Shown: piece after piece, positions 1 through 22,006 of the stretch
Numbering within the stretch: the first letter of the stretch is position 1
Layout of the letters: every line of letters starts with the position of its first letter
NCBI GenBank assembly: GCA_026745465.1
Contig: JACYXH010000410.1
Span: 1,009,501-1,073,500, forward strand
Length of the DNA stretch: 64,000 nucleotides
Direction: 5' to 3'
Source: Lota lota
Taxonomy: Eukaryota; Chordata; Actinopteri; Gadiformes; Lotidae
Position numbers and translations under genes: made by a program
The notes under the pieces: model-generated
The model's database searches: none
Seen by the model: the letters and a program-made list of their open reading frames with translations, nothing else
Told to the model about the DNA's origin: nothing

Positions 1-36
1 GCACACACACACACACAGACGTCACACACACACACG

Positions 37-77
<41 letters not shown>
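1..77. repeat. (CA)n microsatellite at the window edge
   Basis: Alternating CA dinucleotides with a few interruptions of the form 'cagacgtca'. It lies inside the presumed first intron of the formin gene. The next 900 bases (78-980) are ordinary unique-looking sequence in which I see no exon. Confidence 0.9.
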
Positions 78-81
<4 letters not shown>

Positions 82-1116
82 AACATGTAATACTGTGGAT
101 AGCAAGGCAGACAGAAACTGCAGTTTGAAACTATCTCTACCCATCTATCTCTCTATTGCTCTGTCTCTGTACCTTAGCCGTCTGTCAGTGTGACATTTAG
201 AAAAATGCTGTACAACAACAAATCTCAAACACCACAAACTACATCAAAGAATACTAGCATCCTTCCTGCAAACACCTGAATGTTGCCCGTGACTTGGATT
301 ATGTAATAACTGTATAGCTATGTGTCAAACACAGCAGATGTGACAATAAACACTAAGGTATTCGGCTTTAGTAGCTCATAAAGAAACACAGAGGTGTTGT
401 TTACTGTATGCACTGCATCGTAGGGCCCAGATTTACCTTTTACAGAGTTAATGTGTATAAAATGACATGCAATATTCTAACAAGCCAAAACCATTAGGCG
501 GGCTAGTGCTAAGATAATACACTGTAATAGTGTTGTGGTTGGGGTTGGTGTTTCTCTCTCGCACGTTGCAGATAATCATCCCAGTTTGACAACTCGCCTA
601 ATCAGACCCAGACCCCAGACCCAGAAGCCAGACCTAGAACCCAGAACCTCCTCGGAACCAGAAGCTAGACCAGCTACCCCAGACAGACCCAGTAGGCCCA
701 GCAGGAATGTGTCCAGTTATCAGTAACAGCGGCCGCATTGTCAGGCTGAACAGGAATTATGTCCCTCATTTGGTTTTCGGTTGTCAACACGTGAAGTTGA
801 GCTGTAGCTCCATAACGACAAAATCAAGTTAGGGCTGGAGGTATGCTATCCAGAGGATCTTTTCTCTTAAAAGGAATTATGTTGCCCTCTGAGCTGTTGT
901 ACTATTGTACTGCTCTGATCTGTATTGATTTAATGTATAGATTTAAGAAAAGAAAATCAGTTTAATGTTCACAAGCTTACATCAATGTTTGACACCATAA
1001 CAGTGTGTGTTGTGTGTGTGTGTGCATTCGTGTGTGTGTTCTGTGTGTTTAAATATATGTGTGTGCATGTGTGTCTGTTTATATATATGTATGTGTGTGT
1101 GTATGTGTTACCTCAC

Positions 1117-1266
1117 CAGCAGTGTGTTGAAGCGCTCCTCCAGCTCCTCGTCCGGGGGCGGCGGTACTTTGTTCTCCGCCCTGGGCTTCTGGGCGCTGGG
1201 GGGAGAGGACACCACCCTGGGCCCCTTCCCCGCAGGAGGTTCCGGACATCCAGAGGAGTTCCCCAT
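1117..1266 (-). CDS. fmnl1: Formin-like protein, first coding exon (FMNL1 type), rest off the left edge
   Basis: FMNL formins nucleate and elongate actin filaments at the plasma membrane and cortex under Rho-GTPase control. On the minus strand an ATG at 1266-1264 opens exactly 50 codons to a splice donor (CTG|gtgagg; last exon base 1117). The peptide starts MGNSSGCPEPPAG, continues proline-rich, and ends with EELEERFNTLL. The MGN start with Gly2 is the N-myristoylation signal known for FMNL proteins, and ELEERF followed by an Asn-containing stretch sits at the same place in FMNL1. FMNL2 and FMNL3 have ELEERFA, so FMNL1 is the better fit. Only this N-terminal piece, ahead of the GTPase-binding/FH3 region, is inside the window. 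A GTG codon further upstream is open in frame but is not a likely start. The gene is divergent from COG7, about 2.4 kb away. Confidence 0.72.
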
Positions 1267-2059
<793 letters not shown>

Positions 2060-3126
2060 CAGTGGTTCTCAAACTGTTTTCACTCCTCTTCCCCCTCAAA
2101 GATATTTTCTCAGCCAAGTTCTCCAGCACAAAACATTTTAGGAGGGAAACAATTAATAAGGCTTTTACCATCATTTTTTAGGATGTTTTCTGAGTACCCC
2201 CTGCAATCCTTCAAAGTAAGCCTATCCCTATAGGTATATGTGTAACACCATGAATGAGCGAGTAGAGGTTATGTTGTTTTTCTGTCCAAGGAAAGACATA
2301 CTTTCACAATTCGGCTGTCGCGCCCCAAGCCTGAGTTCAAATCCGCAGCTCCTTGCGTCACCCCGGATTAAAACGCAGGCTCGAGCGTTTTAATCCGAAT
2401 CATATGCTCTTGGTTATATCTTGGCTCACAATGTTTACCAACAGGCATTCTATTAGTCTGACTCAACGGCCACTGGCTATAGTATGAGTAGTGTTACTGG
2501 AAGGCGCATTACCTTCTGAAAGTAGATTTTAAATAAGCAATGAGCTGTACTCTGATACCTATATAGGTGCGATGAAACACCACAACAAGACGTTTGTTTT
2601 CTAGCAACGCGGAAACGCAGAGTAAAAAGAGTGTCTAGATGTTTGCTTGTTTATGGTAACAGTTCAACAGTAAAGTTATTGTTACTCTCTTCTCGTTTAT
2701 AACAGCTAGGCTACAGGTGTTCTGTGGTGCCTCTGTAGCTGCCTCTAGTGGACAAAACACCACAATACAAGTATAGAGTGCACAGGAACTGAAACAACCA
2801 ATTTGTTTTCTTTTATTTCCCATATGAGAAGACATACAGGAATTTGTCTATAGGTAACCATTACATTTAACGAGAAAGTCAACAAACAACATAATAATTA
2901 TAACAACAATTACACATAGAGCACCCAATTGCAGCATATTAATGTTAATTAATATTTCAAAGGCTTACCATTTCATGAAGTTCAGCCCCAATTGTTGGAT
3001 TTTATTTTTGGGCATAGTTGATTACTGCAATATTTGTAAAATATATGTACTTTTTTATTTTGGGGTCTTGACTTATTGACTAATGATACATGTGGGTACT
3101 GAGGCTATACCAGTTGAGAACCACTG
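2060..3126. mobile_element. Candidate non-autonomous hAT element
   Basis: The left end reads CAGTGGTTCTCAAACTG and the right end reads CCAGTTGAGAACCACTG, an imperfect terminal inverted repeat of the hAT type. The 8 bases outside each end do not match, so the target-site duplication is eroded or the two ends belong to different copies. No transposase is recognisable inside. The element fills most of the space between the formin and COG7 promoters and includes the 13-bp hairpin at 2364-2397. Confidence 0.45.
2364..2397. other. Perfect 13-bp inverted repeat (hairpin)
   Basis: CGGATTAAAACGC and its exact reverse complement are separated by an 8-base loop. It lies just after a stretch resembling a tRNA-type B box (GAGTTCAAATCC). 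Function unknown. Confidence 0.6.
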
Positions 3127-3583
3127 CACTAAGCCACATTATGATATATTGTCCTATTATTCTACAGCGAGACGGTTAGGAAACTCGTCACAAGAGGGTA
3201 GCAGAGAGTAGTGTGTGTTTTTAAACTCATGTATTGTACACGTTTCTAATTGCTTCCATTGTTAATTTTTTATTATTTCTTATTTTGTCTGTGGTTTAGT
3301 GGAAAAATAAATATTAAACATTGGAATAATTAGAAACAATAGATTCACAATGCTTCCTACACCAATAACAAGACATGATAGCAGGGGGGAACTAAACATT
3401 GGTGTCTGTTTTCCGGGAAGGTAAATAAAAAGCACAAACAGGAACTTGCTGTCAGTTCTCGCCATTTCACGAAACCCCTACCAGAAATGATCATTTTATT
3501 ACATTTTCCTCTCTAATACCGCTGTCGTTTCGGGTGTAACTCTGGAGGAGGCCGTTGTCTTGTTGGAGATCTACTTGGTGGTG

Positions 3584-3652
3584 ATGATTATTTCATTCTC
3601 TTGGGCGGTGTACTTTATCTTCGTCTCTAAGCCCGTGCTGGGCAAAAGTTAG
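3584..3652 (+). other. Upstream ORF of 22 codons before COG7
   Basis: ATG at 3584, stop TAG at 3650-3652, 24 bases before the COG7 ATG. It encodes the hydrophobic peptide MIISFSWAVYFIFVSKPVLG plus two residues. The same frame is open for about 27 further codons upstream without an ATG. It matters only if the COG7 transcript starts upstream of 3584, which cannot be read from the sequence. Confidence 0.35.
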
Positions 3653-3676
3653 AGAAGAAAATAAAAACAAGACACC

Positions 3677-12261
<8,585 letters not shown>

Positions 12262-12532
12262 GCCTTGCCCAGCCACAGACTCCTCACCTGGGGGACAGCA
12301 CAGTCTGGGACAGAGGTGTTGGCTGGGAGTCAGCGGAGGTTCCAAAATAATACCTGCTATTTCCATGTTTTTCTATTTTATTTACTTTTTTATTTGCGTT
12401 CCATGAGGTGGAAGGTGGGGAGGTGGGGGACGTTGTTGTTCTGAAGGTGTATCATGGGACTTTGTAACTTCCTGTTGGGAAGTAGACAGTAATATATTTA
12501 TCCCTCTCGTATGAAATTCATCTGTCATTTTA

Positions 12533-12585
12533 AATAAATTAACTGATAATTCAAAAAATCTTTTTTTGTGTTCATTTCAAATAAA
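12533..12585 (+). terminator. COG7 polyadenylation signals
   Basis: Two AATAAA hexamers (12533-12538 and 12580-12585) lie 272 and 319 nt after the COG7 stop and would give a 3' UTR of about 300-340 nt. No transcript data support a choice. Confidence 0.55.
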
Positions 12586-12599
12586 ACAAAAGCTTTTAA

Positions 12600-13880
12600 T
12601 TGTTAAATTCAGAACATAAAAGTGGGTTGAATGATGTTTATGATCTATTAATGGAAACAATATATTTGAGGTCCAACTCAGTTCAGTGTGTGCGCAAGAT
12701 AATAGTCGAATATATTCAACTCAATCCAGTTAAATGAAAACACGAAACAGAGGCGTTACAAATTGTGGTTTCCTTTTATAAACGATCATTAATAATAAAA
12801 TAATATATTTTTATATAGTAATCGGGACTATTATTAGGCGCGTGATTGTCTGATGCGTGGTTTTATTATTCATCTCTATCGGTGGGGCAGTCTCCGACAC
12901 CACCTCCACCCCCACCCTCCCTTCATCACCAAGCACAGCTTCCTCTGGCCGTGACGTCACCGTCCCCGCCCTGCCTGCGGTATCCGTACGAGGTGATGGA
13001 GATAAGGCCTCGCGGTGGAAAAACAACCAGAGTACCGGGACACAACACACCCTTTCCCGGGACACGGAAACAACGGTCTAAACTCGTCGATTGACCTCGA
13101 TCACAGCTTTGTTTGTTTTTTCCAGGTGCCCAGGTGACGTAACGCTTCAAAAGGAAACGCGGTGACATTTTTTTTTTTTGTTGTTGTCGGGAACTCCTCG
13201 GTTTGGATTGGAGGTGTCGAAAAGGAGGTGTCTCCGGTCAACACGATCCAGGGAAAATCTGCCGGGACTGCCTGTGGATATAAAGACGGTAACTGCTCTT
13301 GTCTCTGTACGGTTCGACGAAGGGTGGAGTCGCGCCTCGCGCACCGGGTTAATAAATGATGAGGGGTGGGTGACCCTCTCGCGACGGCGGGGTCCAAATT
13401 GTGTAGCCCCCTAGATGTTGACATCGCCCGTGGACGCTCAAATCCCAGCGTGGATTGATCATCACCACCCCGTGTGTTTAACTGTGACACCGTGCGCGCG
13501 TGATGCTTTGTGACCCCGACTCCTCCTCGAGATGATGCCGATGGCGGCTCTTGTCTCGAGCGGCACTGACCGGGCTTTTAACGGAGAGCGCTCCGTGGCG
13601 CGTGTTTATGCAATCCGACGCAGTGTTGCCAGTGGAACGATTACTCCCGCCGTGCTTTTAAGAACAACAGTGGTGCCCTGATGTCTCCGTGCACACCAGA
13701 GCACTTTGGTCCGGATCGCTCACAAATGTTGTCCGTGTTGATGATGACGAACCCTCGCGAGGAGCGTCTCCTCTTCACACGCCGGGGTTGACCGACCCAC
13801 GAGCCCGGACCTAGCTCGGACCTTCTGTGGACATCAGGCCCTCACTGAGGAGTCACAGCAACAACAACAACAACAACAAC
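12600..13880 (+). promoter_or_regulatory. USP31 upstream region with a palindromic CRE and a CAA-repeat leader
   Basis: A GC-rich, CpG-containing stretch from about 12840 to 13850 fits a CpG-type promoter. A full palindromic TGACGTCA (CREB/ATF site) lies at 12952-12959. The last 25 bases before the USP31 ATG are an uninterrupted CAA/ACA repeat. Several short upstream reading frames exist. The transcription start cannot be fixed. Confidence 0.5.
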
Positions 13881-16800
13881 ATGTCGAAAGCTGCCAGCAA
13901 CAAGGAGAAGAAGTCGTTCAGCAAGAAGCTGTTCAGGAGGTCGTCTGTTCGCTCCGTGGGGAGCTTCATGAACCGGGTCCTCCGGACGCTGTCCACCCTG
14001 TCCCACTTCGGCAACGAGGAGCACGCCACGGACGACGAGAAAGACGACGCCACCTTTGCCCCTTCCTCCACCACCGCTGGCTCCGTCCCGTCCGACGACA
14101 GCGACTGCGGGGGTTTCCTTTTCGGGGACAAGATCCCCGGCGTCTCGGGTCTGAAGAACCACGGCAACACGTGCTTCATGAATGCCATCCTGCAGTGCCT
14201 CAGCAACACGGAGCTGTTCGCCGAGTACCTGGCGCTGGAGCAGTTCAAGGGGGCCGAGACCGCCCACAGCGAGAAGACCAAGTCCAACGGGGCCGTGGTG
14301 CCGGCGAAGAGGGGCAGCCAGCCGGCGGATGGAGGGGAGGTGACGGAGCAGCTGTCCGGGCTGGTCCGGGCGCTCTGGACCTTCGAGTACACCCCCCAGC
14401 ACAGCCGCGAGTTCAAGGTAGGACCAATTTCCACAATCTACCTGTAGGCATTCTACAACAAGATGCCCCTTAACCTCTACCTGGTCCTTAATGACATGTG
14501 TCTGTATCCACTGTCTAACCCGTTCCTGTTCCTAAATGACCTCTATCTGAACTCACTGTAAGTGACTTTGGATGAAAGTGTTGGATACATGTAAACAGTG
14601 AAGTATCCCTTACGGGTGATTTAGTCTTCTAGGAAGCCTGGACCTCAGCCCCATCGTCTTTATCTCAACTGTAGCAACAACAAATGAGTAACAGAACAAC
14701 TAAACATATACACTACACATTGTGACAATAGGACATTATTCCTATCAAGTGGTTAGTATATCAACCGTGGAAAACTCATTCTCTCATCAACGGAGAGTCG
14801 AACTCAGGAAGCGATCTGGAAAACATTTTCTGTATTTCCACACGTGCTTCAGCTTCAGAGCTTTTCTTTTCCATGTGACTGAAGAGTAATACAGTTAGAG
14901 AACAGGATAGTCCAGTGGTAAGAATGTTTATCTACCAGCCGAAAGGTTCTGGGTTCGATCCCCAATTTCCACTGTCTACCTGTAGGCATCCTAGAGAAAG
15001 ATGCCCCATAACCTCTACCTGCTCCTTAATGAGAAATACACTCAAGATAAATCTGCCTGCTAAATTGTAAAATATATGATTTCCCTACTCATCACAGAGC
15101 CATGTGATCGGTATTAACATACCTAGCCAGGTCATATTACATTTAATCTGATTATTCGATTTAGTTACATTGGATTAGATATTAGATTAGATCAGAATAC
15201 ATACATTTAGACTAGATGATATATTAAATAATATTAGATTTGATTATATATTAGCTGATATTAGATATTGCATAGGGTTAGTTTACATGAGATAAGATAA
15301 GAGTATACATTAGATGATATTAGATTAGGTTACATGAGAAAATATCATGTAAGATTTGATGATCAGAATAACAAAGCACTGATTGATGGCTCTGCTGTCA
15401 CCGGGCAGTCCTCCTCCGTTATCCAATCAGAGCCCAGATTGGTGCCAACTGACCCATCGGGACAGCGGGGTCATGTCCTCCTGGGTCTCCTCCTGGGATG
15501 ATGGATTAATTTATGGTTATATTTGCAATATATGATTCAGGTAACAAGACTAGTTCGTTTATAGCACTCTTGAAACCCAAAGGCTATTCTTTAGATAGAT
15601 TAAGAACAGTCATTCATAAATAAAATAACAGTATAATAGGGTAAAAAATATATTATAGGAATATAATAAAGGTAAAAGAAATAATATATGTACGGAAGCA
15701 TAATAATGCATTGACTTGAGACAATTTTCTAGCCTGTTTTCTGAATTAAAGAGAACATTTTTTCAGAACTTCAAGAAAAGTTTTTTTGAAAAGAAAATCT
15801 GTTCTATTTTTCTGAATTTACGAGATTATTATCTCTGGATTCTGAGAAATGCTTTCGTGGATTTTTTGTGTTTTGTTTAAGTGAATTAATGAATTAATTC
15901 ATGGAAAAATAATTTTGCCCTGTTTTTCGGAATGAACAAGAAACCTCAAAATCCTGTGAGAAGCTCTCAGCTGCATGGAGAACTGCTGCTCAGAACCGTG
16001 CTCAGCCTGATCTTCCAACAGTGCTCTATGATTTCAAATACGGGGTCAATACATGTATGGTGGCAAGGTGCCAAGGCGTTATAAGTCACATGTCAAATTA
16101 TGTCAGAGTAGGCTTTTCGTCGGATTTACCGCAAAGCCATGAGGTGCCTGCACAAAGTCAACAAACTATAATATTAATACCATCTATATTATTTAAAGAC
16201 ACGAGCATCTCGCAATGTCTCAAACACAAACCAATTAAACTGGATTAAAATAAACAGGCGGGACATATCTGGCTCGATGAAATCAAGCTTTCAAGTGAAT
16301 GATAGCTTCTCCTGGGACTTTAGGATATCTAATTTAATCAGAAAAACAAGGCCAGATTTTTTTTGGAATGAAAATCTTTCTCAGAATTCTGAGATAGTAT
16401 CTCATTAATTATAAGCGAGAAAAGTTAAGAGTCAGATGCCGGTTTAAACTATTGACGCAATAAAACCTTTAAGAAGTGGTGCCAACTTTACATACTTACT
16501 GATGTAAAAGTCATGTTAATGTACTTTGCTTACTGAAATCATTTATCTGCACTCCTCTTTCTCAGTCCTATAGATATAGTAAATACCACCATTATACACA
16601 AATAACATAGAGTAATTACTCTACTATTAAAAACACTATACTTCCTGTAGTTATGGTTCATTACTCACATGACATATATACTGTGTGTAGTGGAGCTCAT
16701 TTCCTTCTGCTTCTTCTATAAATGGGAATCGATAGAGACAGTGTGTGTGTACGGTTCTATTTTAATGTAAGAAAGGGACATTTTCATCACTGAATTTATC

Positions 16801-19800
16801 CTTTTATTCGAATGCAGCTCTGAATGGTCAGACTTATAGTTAACTTTGATATATAACATCAAATATCACCTGACCACAGAGTCTAAACAAGTGGAATATA
16901 TTATGCATGAAAAATATGAAATCAATTTGGCTAAATAGAAGTCCCTGTGAAGGGTCAAGCACCAGCAGGGTGCTTGTTTCAAACCCCGGTCGTGCCCTGC
17001 GTCAAGGAGCTAAACGATGCTAATTAAAGTGTTTATAATACATCCATGTGTTGGAGTGGATAGATGTGATCCTATTTCCTGCTGTCAGTGACCTGGAATA
17101 AGAGACCCAACCCACCTCATTACAGCTCATTAAGAAGACTTTAGTGAGGACTGCACAACCTTCTCTCATTAAACTGGGCCACGAGAGAATAACAGAAATT
17201 ATTTTCTTTTTATTTCTGTCTTGTAGTCATCTCATAAGTAGTTGGGAGACACCTGGACGAGAAGGTGCTTTACTCTTATGTACCCAAAACACTGAGTATC
17301 CCAGGTGAAAGTAATCAGAGTAATCCAAGATTAAAGTAATCCCAGGTCAGAGTAATCACACACCTTGTCAGGACCCAGTCCGGTCTTTGGTCCATGTCCT
17401 GGCTTTCCCTTGTGCCACCATCCTGGCCATCGGTCACCTCATCCATCCTGGAGGTTCTGCTGATCAGGGAATCTTCCGGAGAAAACTCTGAATATTTCAT
17501 GAGAATGCTGTGTAAAAGAAACTATGGTTTCCCTTGAAAAAGCTTTCTTCCTTTTACCACAATCCATCAAAAACTAATTTAGTTCCTAACGTGTTCGCTG
17601 GTGTTTTGGACAGTTTGTTGAGCGTTGTGTCGGTTAGGTCCAGAAGGAAATCTCTCTGATGATAAAGGGTCAATGTCGCGATGAGATGGAGCGGTTCTCT
17701 GGTTCTGCTGGTTCTCAGAGTATAATGTAGATCTGGAGAGAGGACTTCGGCCCTAATGTTACCCAACCTAAAATAACCCTAACCTAACCTAACTCTAACA
17801 TAACCCTAACCTAACTCCAACCCTAACGGTCAGAGCCAGAGTAATTCTAGGGCCTAACGTAGGAGTTCGGATTAGGGTTAAGATTTAGGGGAAGTTGGAA
17901 GCCTAACCTAACTCCAACCCTGCCTAACCCTAACCTAACTAACCCACACCCAAACCTAACCTTACTTACCCAAAACCCAAACCCAACCAAACTGTTTTAA
18001 TTTTTGTAATCTAATGTTTCGATTTTTCTAGGCCTCACTTGTTGCTTTAGATAACTGTTTTCTAATCCACTAAATGGCTGAGTGTCATATAAATATAAAC
18101 AGTACTTCCTGTGGGTGTCTCAAAGCATATCTTGTTTCCTGTGTGACAGAATGTGGTGTCTAAGAGTGCACTCCAGTTCCGCGGGACGGCCCAACATGAT
18201 GCCCAGGAGTTCCTCCTCTGGCTTCTGGATAGAGTCCATGAAGACCTGAACCACCTGGTCCAACCCGAGACCAGACTGCCCCAGAAGGTAGACTACCACT
18301 ACCAGAACCCGGGCCGCACCCAGAACCGCCCCTATAGTCCAGATGAGCTGATGCTATCCTACAGATATCTAATCTTCTAGATCAGTGGTTCTTAACCTCG
18401 TTGGAGGTACTGAACCCTGCAAGTTTCATACGCGCATTCACCGAACCCTTCGTAATTGGAAAAATAAAATAAGGAATTTGGGATAACTTATTTTCAGCAG
18501 CTTTTCCCAGCATGATATTCGCGATCTTCAACAAAGCTGGTTTTACGAGTGATTCACGAATGGTGTGTGGTTTGCCCTGCTTTGCGATCAGGTAAGCAAC
18601 TTCATACGATGCTGTGAGTATCGGTTTGTCGATGGGTACAATGTCGAGAACAGGCAGAGTAGCCTTTTCATCGAATCTGAATCTCTTCACCTTGAATTCA
18701 GTGAGCTTTGTGTTCTTGTATTTCCCATCTCCATGCAACTTATGGAAGTATTCCCTTAGTTTTGCCGGTGCTAGACTACAATTGCTCAACTTGGCATTGC
18801 AAATCATGCATTGAGGACGCTGACTCCCATCACGTTCCGGTATACATGTGAATCCAGTGTACGTATTCGTCCGACCACTTTCTTTTTTTGCTCGACATAG
18901 TTAGTATGAAGGGATTAGAATATTAAGAAGGAAATCACAAATGAAGTACAATCACGACAGTCACAAGTTGACTACTGAGCGCACCAAGTTGGGGGTTCGA
19001 TCGAACCCAGGTTAAGAACCACTGTTCTAGATAATCCATATGCATTTTTACTCTATCTTTGTACCTATTTTTGTGTTTTATATTTTTACTTAGACATTTC
19101 TTATATTTTCTATTACCATGAATTGTAACAGAGACAATTTCCCCAGGGCCAGTTAATAATCAGAATTTGAATCTGAAAAATGTAATAGAAAACTTTGTGT
19201 TTGGTAGAACTTTTTAATTAGTTTTAATGAACGCGAAGTTTGAGGCTGACTTTCTAGCTAACGCTAGCTGGATGGTGGAACTGGATTCCGCATTCAGTTC
19301 TAAGATGGAACCAAGATGGCCACTAGGTCAATACGGTCAATGGATGTTGAGATGGCGTGGTGGATGTGTGCTTGCTTGCTGATGACATCACTTCCTTTCC
19401 CCCAGCTCCCGGTGGAGGATGAGCGCGTACCCGAGGGAGCTCCACTGCCAGCACCTGCATCCTTCGTACAGGAGCTGTTCCAGGCACAATACAGGTCTCC
19501 ACATTCACTCTTCATATCCTTCTTTGGTAACACTTTCGATAAGGGTACATTAATTAACAATTCATTAACATTAGTAAATGCAGCAATAAGTATTATTATC
19601 GAGCATTAGCATAGAGGTAAGTGTTAAGTGTTAGGGTTAGTGTTAGGGTTAGTGGGTTATTAAATAATGTATAAATAAATACAGTAGTTAACATGAATAC
19701 TATTACCTTAGTTAACATGAACACCATTAGTAAACATGAACACCATTATTAAATGATTACTAGACCATTTGTTAACAGTTAATTAACTGTTTATTAACAT

Positions 19801-21821
19801 TTACTAATGTTAATTCATGCTAAATTAAATACCCTTATTGTAAAGTGTTACCTTTATTTCAGTTTGATTCATGTGACCATAATCCTGTTTGATGTTTTGT
19901 TGTTTATCATTGATGTTTGCATTTTTTCTTTGAGGTGTTTGTTGTTGTTGTTGTTGTTGTTATCGTCGTGGTAACTGTGCTGTTGTTGTTTGTCCTCCAG
20001 GTCATCCCTGACGTGTCCTCACTGCCAGAAACAGAGCAACACCTTCGACCCCTTCCTTTGCATCTCACTGCCCATCCCTGTGCCTCACACACGGTAATCT
20101 GATCCCATCTGATATCTATTCTGATCTCATCTAATCTGATCTGAGATAATCTCATTTAGTCTGAGCTAATCTCATTTGATCTCATCAAATCTGATCTCCT
20201 CTAATCTCATTTAAAACAATCTCATCCAATCTGATCTCATCTAATATGATCATTCTGAGCTAATATGATCTAATCTGATCTCATCTAATTTGATATAATG
20301 TAATCTAATCTAATCTAATTTTATCTCCTCTAATCCCATCTAATCTGATCTCATCTAATCGAATATATATTCTAATTTGAATGTGATTTCAAATGGGGTG
20401 TGCTGAAGATTTCTCTGACAAATGTAGAATCAAATCCATTCTAATGTTATCTGATCTAACACTTAATAATCCGATTTAATCTGATCGAATGTGTGTTTCA
20501 GACCGCTCTGCATGACGGTGGTGTACCAGATCTCTCTGTGTCATCTAATCTGGTGTAATCAAATGTAATGTAATCTGATCTAATCTCATATAATGTAATC
20601 TTATCTAATCTGATGTAATGTGTGTTTCAGACCACTCTACGTGACGGTGGTGTACCAGGGGAAGTGTTCCCACTGTATGAGAGTGGGCGTGGCCGTGCCT
20701 CTCTCCGGCACCGTGGCCAGGCTACGCCACGCTGTCGCCCAGGAAACCAAAATACCCACCCAGCAGGTACGTATCGTAAATTCAAAGTTCAGAGAACTAA
20801 CCCCCTACCCTCACTGGGGAAGGTTACACTAACCCTAAAACCACTTGGTTCTTGGTACAGGAGGCTTTTACATGACAATGTTACCTGTGAAACGTTATTA
20901 AAACATAGATTCAGTTTGTTCAAATTGATGAATCTTGACTGGATTAACACAGTTTATTGTTGTTTTTACGTCTTCAGTGTTTTAATTTTCGTATCGTAGA
21001 ATATCCACACAGACAACCACACAAGAGCTACAAGCACTTTGCAATTTAGCCATGGACACCAGATGGCTGCTTACTGTTCATGTTCCTGGTGTGGTATGTC
21101 TAACCTCATCTAATCTGTTCCTGGTCAGATCGCCCTGACAGAGATGTACTTCGACGGGTTCCACCGCTCGTTCTGTGACGACGAAGATGACCTGGAGAGC
21201 GTCCAGGAGAGCGACTCCATCTTCGCCTTCGAGACGCCTGAGCAGTTCAGACCCGAGCAGATCCGCTCGCAACGCAGCGGTACGTCCTGTCATTCTAGAT
21301 CAGACTGGTTAAAATTACATTTGATTATGGTCGATAAAATCAGATCATATTATTATTAGATTATGTTGGATTCAATTAGCCTAGATTATTTTTGATCATG
21401 TCAGATGATGTTAGATTAGATTATGTTAGATCAGATAAAATATTACACTAGATTGTATTAAATCATACTAGATTATATAGTAGATAACCACCACCCACTC
21501 CTCCTGCCTCACCCCAGGGAGCCCCCACTTGAACCTGAACCAGAACCAGCTGAAGTACGGACCCGACAACAACCGGATCTCCCCCCAGGTCCAGGACCCC
21601 TCCACCCCCCCACTCAGTCCCAACAAGAACACGGGCCAAGGGGACAAGATCGTCCTGCTGGTCTGCAACCGAGCCTGCGCTGGGCAGCAGGGACGCAGGT
21701 ACTGGCCAATCACAAGCTCTCTAGCCACGCAGTGTTGGTGATGTCATGTTTTATTGTGTTGAATCACGTGAATGTGTCTGTGTGTGTTCATGCTGTTTGT
21801 GTATGTGTATATTTATATATG

Positions 21822-21878
<57 letters not shown>

Positions 21879-21975
21879 GTGTGTGTATATGTGTGTGTGA
21901 GTGTGTGTGTGTGTAGGTTTTGGAACGCCTTCATGCTGTGTGTATCTGTATATTTATATATGTATGTGTTTAGTC

Positions 21976-22006
<31 letters not shown>

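Noticed and set aside
535-726. Open frame with repeated CAGACCCAGA and CCAGAAC units
   Set aside because: It is proline/arginine-rich because of short imperfect repeats. No similarity recognised and no ATG-supported exon borders.
3280-3465. Minus-strand 61-codon frame with a hydrophobic segment, upstream of COG7
   Set aside because: No family recognised, composition typical of AT-rich DNA, and no splice or promoter context.
13842-14434. Long minus-strand frames opposite USP31 exon 1
   Set aside because: Shadow of a GC-rich coding exon. The plus strand carries the USP Cys box.
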